Positions 5,611 to 7,865 of a stretch of DNA of 7,865 nt are shown here, in pieces. A model generated the notes under the pieces. That model saw only the letters and a list, made by a program, of their open reading frames with translations, had not been told where the DNA came from and made no database searches. The stretch spans positions 1 through 7,865 of the forward strand of contig JADFHU010000233.1 of the NCBI GenBank assembly GCA_022567055.1, written 5' to 3'. Each line of letters begins with the position of its first letter. Position 1 is the stretch's first letter. Both the position numbers and the translations under genes were made by a program. The stretch comes from Planctomycetota bacterium (GTDB lineage Bacteria > Planctomycetota > Phycisphaerae > Sedimentisphaerales > Anaerobacaceae).

Positions 5611-7314
5611 TTACCGAATCAGTTGTGTCAATTCTCGCAGGATGTCATTGGCCACCCGTATCGTTCGGGCATTGGCCTGGAAACCGTTTTGGGCCTGAAT
5701 CAGGTTCACGAATTCAGTGGCCACATCGGCATTTGATTTCTCCAGGGCACTGCCCTGTAAACTGCCGGCACCCCCGGTGAGTGCTCGGGTGGCCACGGCC
5801 GTCCCGGAGTTCACGGTGGGCGCATAGTATCCCTTACCGAGGGCTTCTAAACCGAGGGGGTTCCTGAATAGGGCCAGTTTGAGGATTGCTATGTCTCTCT
5901 TAATGCCGTTCGAGAAGGCGCCGACCACGGTCCCTTCGTTGCTGATCGATAGCGACGCGAGGTCCCCCTTGGCAAAGCCGTTCTGATCGGTCGCTACCGC
6001 CGTGGACGGACCACCGACCTGGGTCAAACCAGTGAATTTACCCACGGTCCCCAAGTCGAAGGTCACATTCTGGGCAGTGGCAGTACCGTCGCCGAATTGG
6101 ATGGTGACGATCTTGTCACCCGTGCTGGGAATTCCCTTAAAGCCACCATCGTCCGCATCGAAACTGATGCCGTCGATGCGTCTGCCGAGGTTGGTGATGG
6201 CATTCACCTGTCCGGTGACCGCTGTGACCAAAAAATCCCAGGTGTTGGCGGTGTCGGTCCGCACCAGGGCGCCCGAGAGAGTGTGGGGGGCACCGGCACC
6301 GTCAAACACCGTGATGCTGATGTCTTTGACCTCGTCCCCCCCGACCGTGGTCATTTCATAATAGCCCGGCATCTTCAAGGTCGTATTGCCGGTGTCGGCA
6401 TAGGTCATATTGAAGTCCATCTTGCTGTAGCCCGAAGCGCTGTCGGTGATCAAAATCTGGCCGCCCGACAGGGCCACGGCGACGGTGGTAGATTCTCCCT
6501 GCGCGCTGATGGCGCTGTCGATCGCCGTTTTAATGGCCGTGAGCAAATCGTCCATTTCGTCGGTGAAGCTGAAGGTGGCCGTGGCCGAAATAGCGGTCCC
6601 GGCGTGTGTGAATCCGGTGATGGCCAATGTGGTGGTGCCGGCGCTGGCCGATGCACCCGTAAAGCTCATCTGATCCAGATCGGCCAGTTCCGTGGCCGCT
6701 GACGCATTGACCCCATTCTCGGTGAAGGTGATGTTCGAGGTAAGCAACTGGGTCTGCGCGGTGGCGAGGGAGAGGTTGGCACTGAGGTTGCCGGTGAGAT
6801 CCACTTGGGTGGTGGCTTTGGGTTTCATGGGTTGGTCAAAGGGGATACGAATGGTACTGTCGCCGGCGATCTGGAAACCATCCGCCTCGCCCGTGGAGGT
6901 GGTTCTCTGGATACGGAAACCGGTCGAGACGTCGACCAGCGTGGCATTCTCGTCCACGGCCAAGGTCCCGGCGCGGGTGTAGACATCCTTTCCGCCGTCG
7001 AAGGCCACGAAGTAGCCCTCTCCTTCGATGGCCACGTCAAGCGGATTACCCGTCTTGACGATGCCGCCCTGGGCCGTGTTCCGGACGACACTGGCAATCC
7101 CCACACCGGCGCCTATCTGCTGGGGGTTAGTACCACCGGCGGTTTGCGTGGGGGACGAGGCGTTGACCAGAGTCTGGCTAAACAGTTCACTGAAGCTCAC
7201 CTTGGTGGCCTTGTAGGCCGTGGTGTTCACGTTGGCGAGATTGGCCCCCGCCACGTCCAGCATCCGCTGATGGGCCTGCAACCCTGATACGCCTGCTGAC
7301 AGTGCAACACTCAT
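5611..7314 (-). CDS. flgE: Flagellar hook protein FlgE, enlarged
   Basis: FlgE polymerises into the hook, the universal joint between rod and filament, and is exported by the flagellar type III system. The 567-residue protein has the N-terminal motif GANLANVNTTAYKA (23-36) and the core GNPLDVAIEGEGYFVAF (89-105). VDLTGNLSANL (171-181) and ITVFDGAGAPHTLSGAL (334-350), with NTWDF (357-361), are FlgE-specific blocks. The C-terminal helix has SALEKSNADVATEFVNLI (522-539) and QNGFQANARTIRVANDIL. Enterobacterial FlgE has about 400 residues; most of the excess is a Thr/Ala-rich insert around 188-315 between the two FlgE-specific blocks. That is the exposed, variable part of hook proteins. No cysteine is present, so the Cys-Lys hook cross-link known in spirochaetes is not possible. 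The start has a strong AAAGGAG site 9 nt upstream. Identification is secure. Confidence 0.96.
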   Translation of the reverse strand: MSVALSAGVSGLQAHQRMLDVAGANLANVNTTAYKATKVSFSELFSQTLVNASSPTQTAGGTNPQQIGAGVGIASVVRNTAQGGIVKTGNPLDVAIEGEGYFVAFDGGKDVYTRAGTLAVDENATLVDVSTGFRIQRTTSTGEADGFQIAGDSTIRIPFDQPMKPKATTQVDLTGNLSANLSLATAQTQLLTSNITFTENGVNASAATELADLDQMSFTGASASAGTTTLAITGFTHAGTAISATATFSFTDEMDDLLTAIKTAIDSAISAQGESTTVAVALSGGQILITDSASGYSKMDFNMTYADTGNTTLKMPGYYEMTTVGGDEVKDISITVFDGAGAPHTLSGALVRTDTANTWDFLVTAVTGQVNAITNLGRRIDGISFDADDGGFKGIPSTGDKIVTIQFGDGTATAQNVTFDLGTVGKFTGLTQVGGPSTAVATDQNGFAKGDLASLSISNEGTVVGAFSNGIKRDIAILKLALFRNPLGLEALGKGYYAPTVNSGTAVATRALTGGAGSLQGSALEKSNADVATEFVNLIQAQNGFQANARTIRVANDILRELTQLIR

Positions 7315-7323
7315 GTGTCGTCT

Positions 7324-7330
7324 CTCCTTT
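7324..7330 (-). promoter_or_regulatory. Shine-Dalgarno of flgE (AAAGGAG)
   Basis: AAAGGAG lies 9 nt before the flgE ATG. It is the strongest ribosome-binding site in the window and precedes the gene whose product is needed in the largest number (roughly 120 subunits per hook). Confidence 0.8.
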
Positions 7331-7335
7331 TGTCG

Positions 7336-7372
7336 GTCACGGACAGTTTTGGTTTATCCTCCCTGTCGTGAC
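7336..7372 (-). other. Hairpin in the flgD-flgE gap
   Basis: On the minus strand, GTCACGACAG pairs with CTGTCCGTGAC, giving ten base pairs with one bulged C around a 16-nt loop that contains GGAGGA. The stem ends 5 nt before the AAAGGAG site of flgE. No U-run follows, so it is not an ordinary terminator. The gap is the longest in the window (66 nt). A role as a leader or stability element for flgE is inferred. No convincing sigma-28 or sigma-54 promoter was seen in the gap. Confidence 0.5.
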
Positions 7373-7380
7373 TGTTGACT

Positions 7381-7865
7381 CTATTGGGTGATCGCTCTAA
7401 TTTTGTCGAGTTCGACAACGTGGCGAGTTCCTTTCACCTCCACATTGACGGAATTCAACCCCGTGTAGGGATTGGTCTCCACGGACTCCACCAGACCGGT
7501 GAGTTCCTGCAATTCCCCGGTGGCCGGATCAACCAGCTTGTTGAAGCGAATAGTCTTGCCGACCAGGGAACTGGCGAATTGACGGTTGGTGGCATTGCGG
7601 ATGTCCAGGAACCCGGCCCCATCGGCATTGACCATGGTGACATCTTCCAGAGGCACCGTATGTTCGATGGGCTTCGACTCGATCATTCTCAAATAGGATT
7701 TTCCGGTATAGGGATCATTGACGAGTTCGGTCGTCTCGCCACCGGTACCCTCCAGGACCTTGAGTTGGGTCTCGCCCGTGGAGGGATCAATGAGGATCTC
7801 ATTGACCACCGCCGTCTTGGTCACGCTGTTCCCCTGGCCGTCCTTGATGTAAAACGATACATTCT
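7381..7865 (-). CDS. flgD: Hook-capping protein FlgD, C-terminal part (5' end cut by window edge)
   Basis: FlgD caps the growing hook and is discarded when the hook is complete. Only the last 160 residues are visible; the frame is open through the right edge, so the N-terminal cap domain is not seen. The last 65 residues match the Tudor-like C-terminal domain of FlgD: ASSLVGKTIRF (97-107 of the visible part), then TGLVESVE (122-129), and a terminal strand pair with VVELDKIRAI (149-158). The position directly upstream of flgE is the usual one for flgD. A GTG in this frame at 7824 is likely internal, because the sequence before it (FYIKDGQGN) reads as normal beta-strand protein. The visible part carries four [DN]PxTG turns and looks internally duplicated. 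The call rests on the Tudor-like end plus context. Confidence 0.72.
   Translation of the reverse strand, partial: NVSFYIKDGQGNSVTKTAVVNEILIDPSTGETQLKVLEGTGGETTELVNDPYTGKSYLRMIESKPIEHTVPLEDVTMVNADGAGFLDIRNATNRQFASSLVGKTIRFNKLVDPATGELQELTGLVESVETNPYTGLNSVNVEVKGTRHVVELDKIRAITQ

Noticed and set aside
7311..7340. Nine-codon GTG frame ending in ATGA overlap with the flgE start
   Set aside because: The geometry looks like a leader peptide, but the nearest ribosome site (GGGAGGA) is about 15 nt away and lies in the hairpin loop. A frame this short arises easily by chance.
7315..7380. Possible sigma-28 or sigma-54 promoter before flgE
   Set aside because: GGATAA resembles part of a sigma-28 -10 element, but no matching TAAA-type -35 lies at the right distance, and no GG/GC pair with sigma-54 spacing was found.
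7822..7824. GTG as the true start of a 147-residue protein instead of a cut flgD
   Set aside because: AGGGG lies 6 nt upstream, but the frame is open to the window edge and the preceding residues continue the beta-rich pattern. A start here would remove the hook-cap domain of FlgD.
1..7865. CRISPR arrays, tRNA/rRNA genes, insertion sequences, att sites
   Set aside because: None was seen. Gaps total under 200 nt, and every longer stretch is accounted for by flagellar genes.

Overview
The window is one stretch of a flagellar basal-body/hook operon. All eight genes are on the minus strand and packed tightly, so transcription runs from the right edge to the left edge. In transcription order they are: flgD (C-terminal part only, cut by the right edge), flgE (hook), a membrane-anchored PilZ/YcgR-like protein, flgF (proximal rod), flgG (distal rod), flgA (P-ring chaperone), flgH (L-ring) and flgI (P-ring, cut by the left edge after about 347 residues). 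The gaps between them are 66, 20, 4, 44, 12, 12 and 20 nt. No other gene is credible: the long plus-strand reading frames are antisense shadows of these genes.

Organism: P-ring and L-ring genes mean a Gram-negative (diderm) cell with an external flagellum. The DNA is visibly GC-rich. The order flgF-flgG-flgA-flgH-flgI, a long FlgA (341 residues with an extra N-terminal domain), a FlgH without a lipobox, and a PilZ gene between hook and rod genes do not look like enterobacteria. They fit better with deep-branching diderms such as Nitrospirota or the former Deltaproteobacteria. That is an inference from gene content and is weak.

How the genes work together: FlgF and FlgG form the rod that crosses the periplasm. 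FlgA helps FlgI assemble into the P-ring in the peptidoglycan layer. FlgH forms the L-ring in the outer membrane. FlgD caps the growing hook while FlgE subunits polymerise under it. The PilZ protein is the one non-structural member. It has a transmembrane helix, a charged helical region, a YcgR-like N-terminal domain and a PilZ domain whose second c-di-GMP motif is altered. It is the most likely regulator here, possibly a membrane-tethered flagellar brake or motor adaptor.

Most of the window is ordinary flagellar sequence. The points worth a second look are: the PilZ protein and its degenerate motif; the cysteine-less FlgH signal peptide, whose start is fixed by an in-frame stop; the duplicated Tudor-like unit in the FlgD fragment; a roughly 120-residue insert in FlgE; and two RNA hairpins, found only in the two longest gaps, directly before flgE and flgG.
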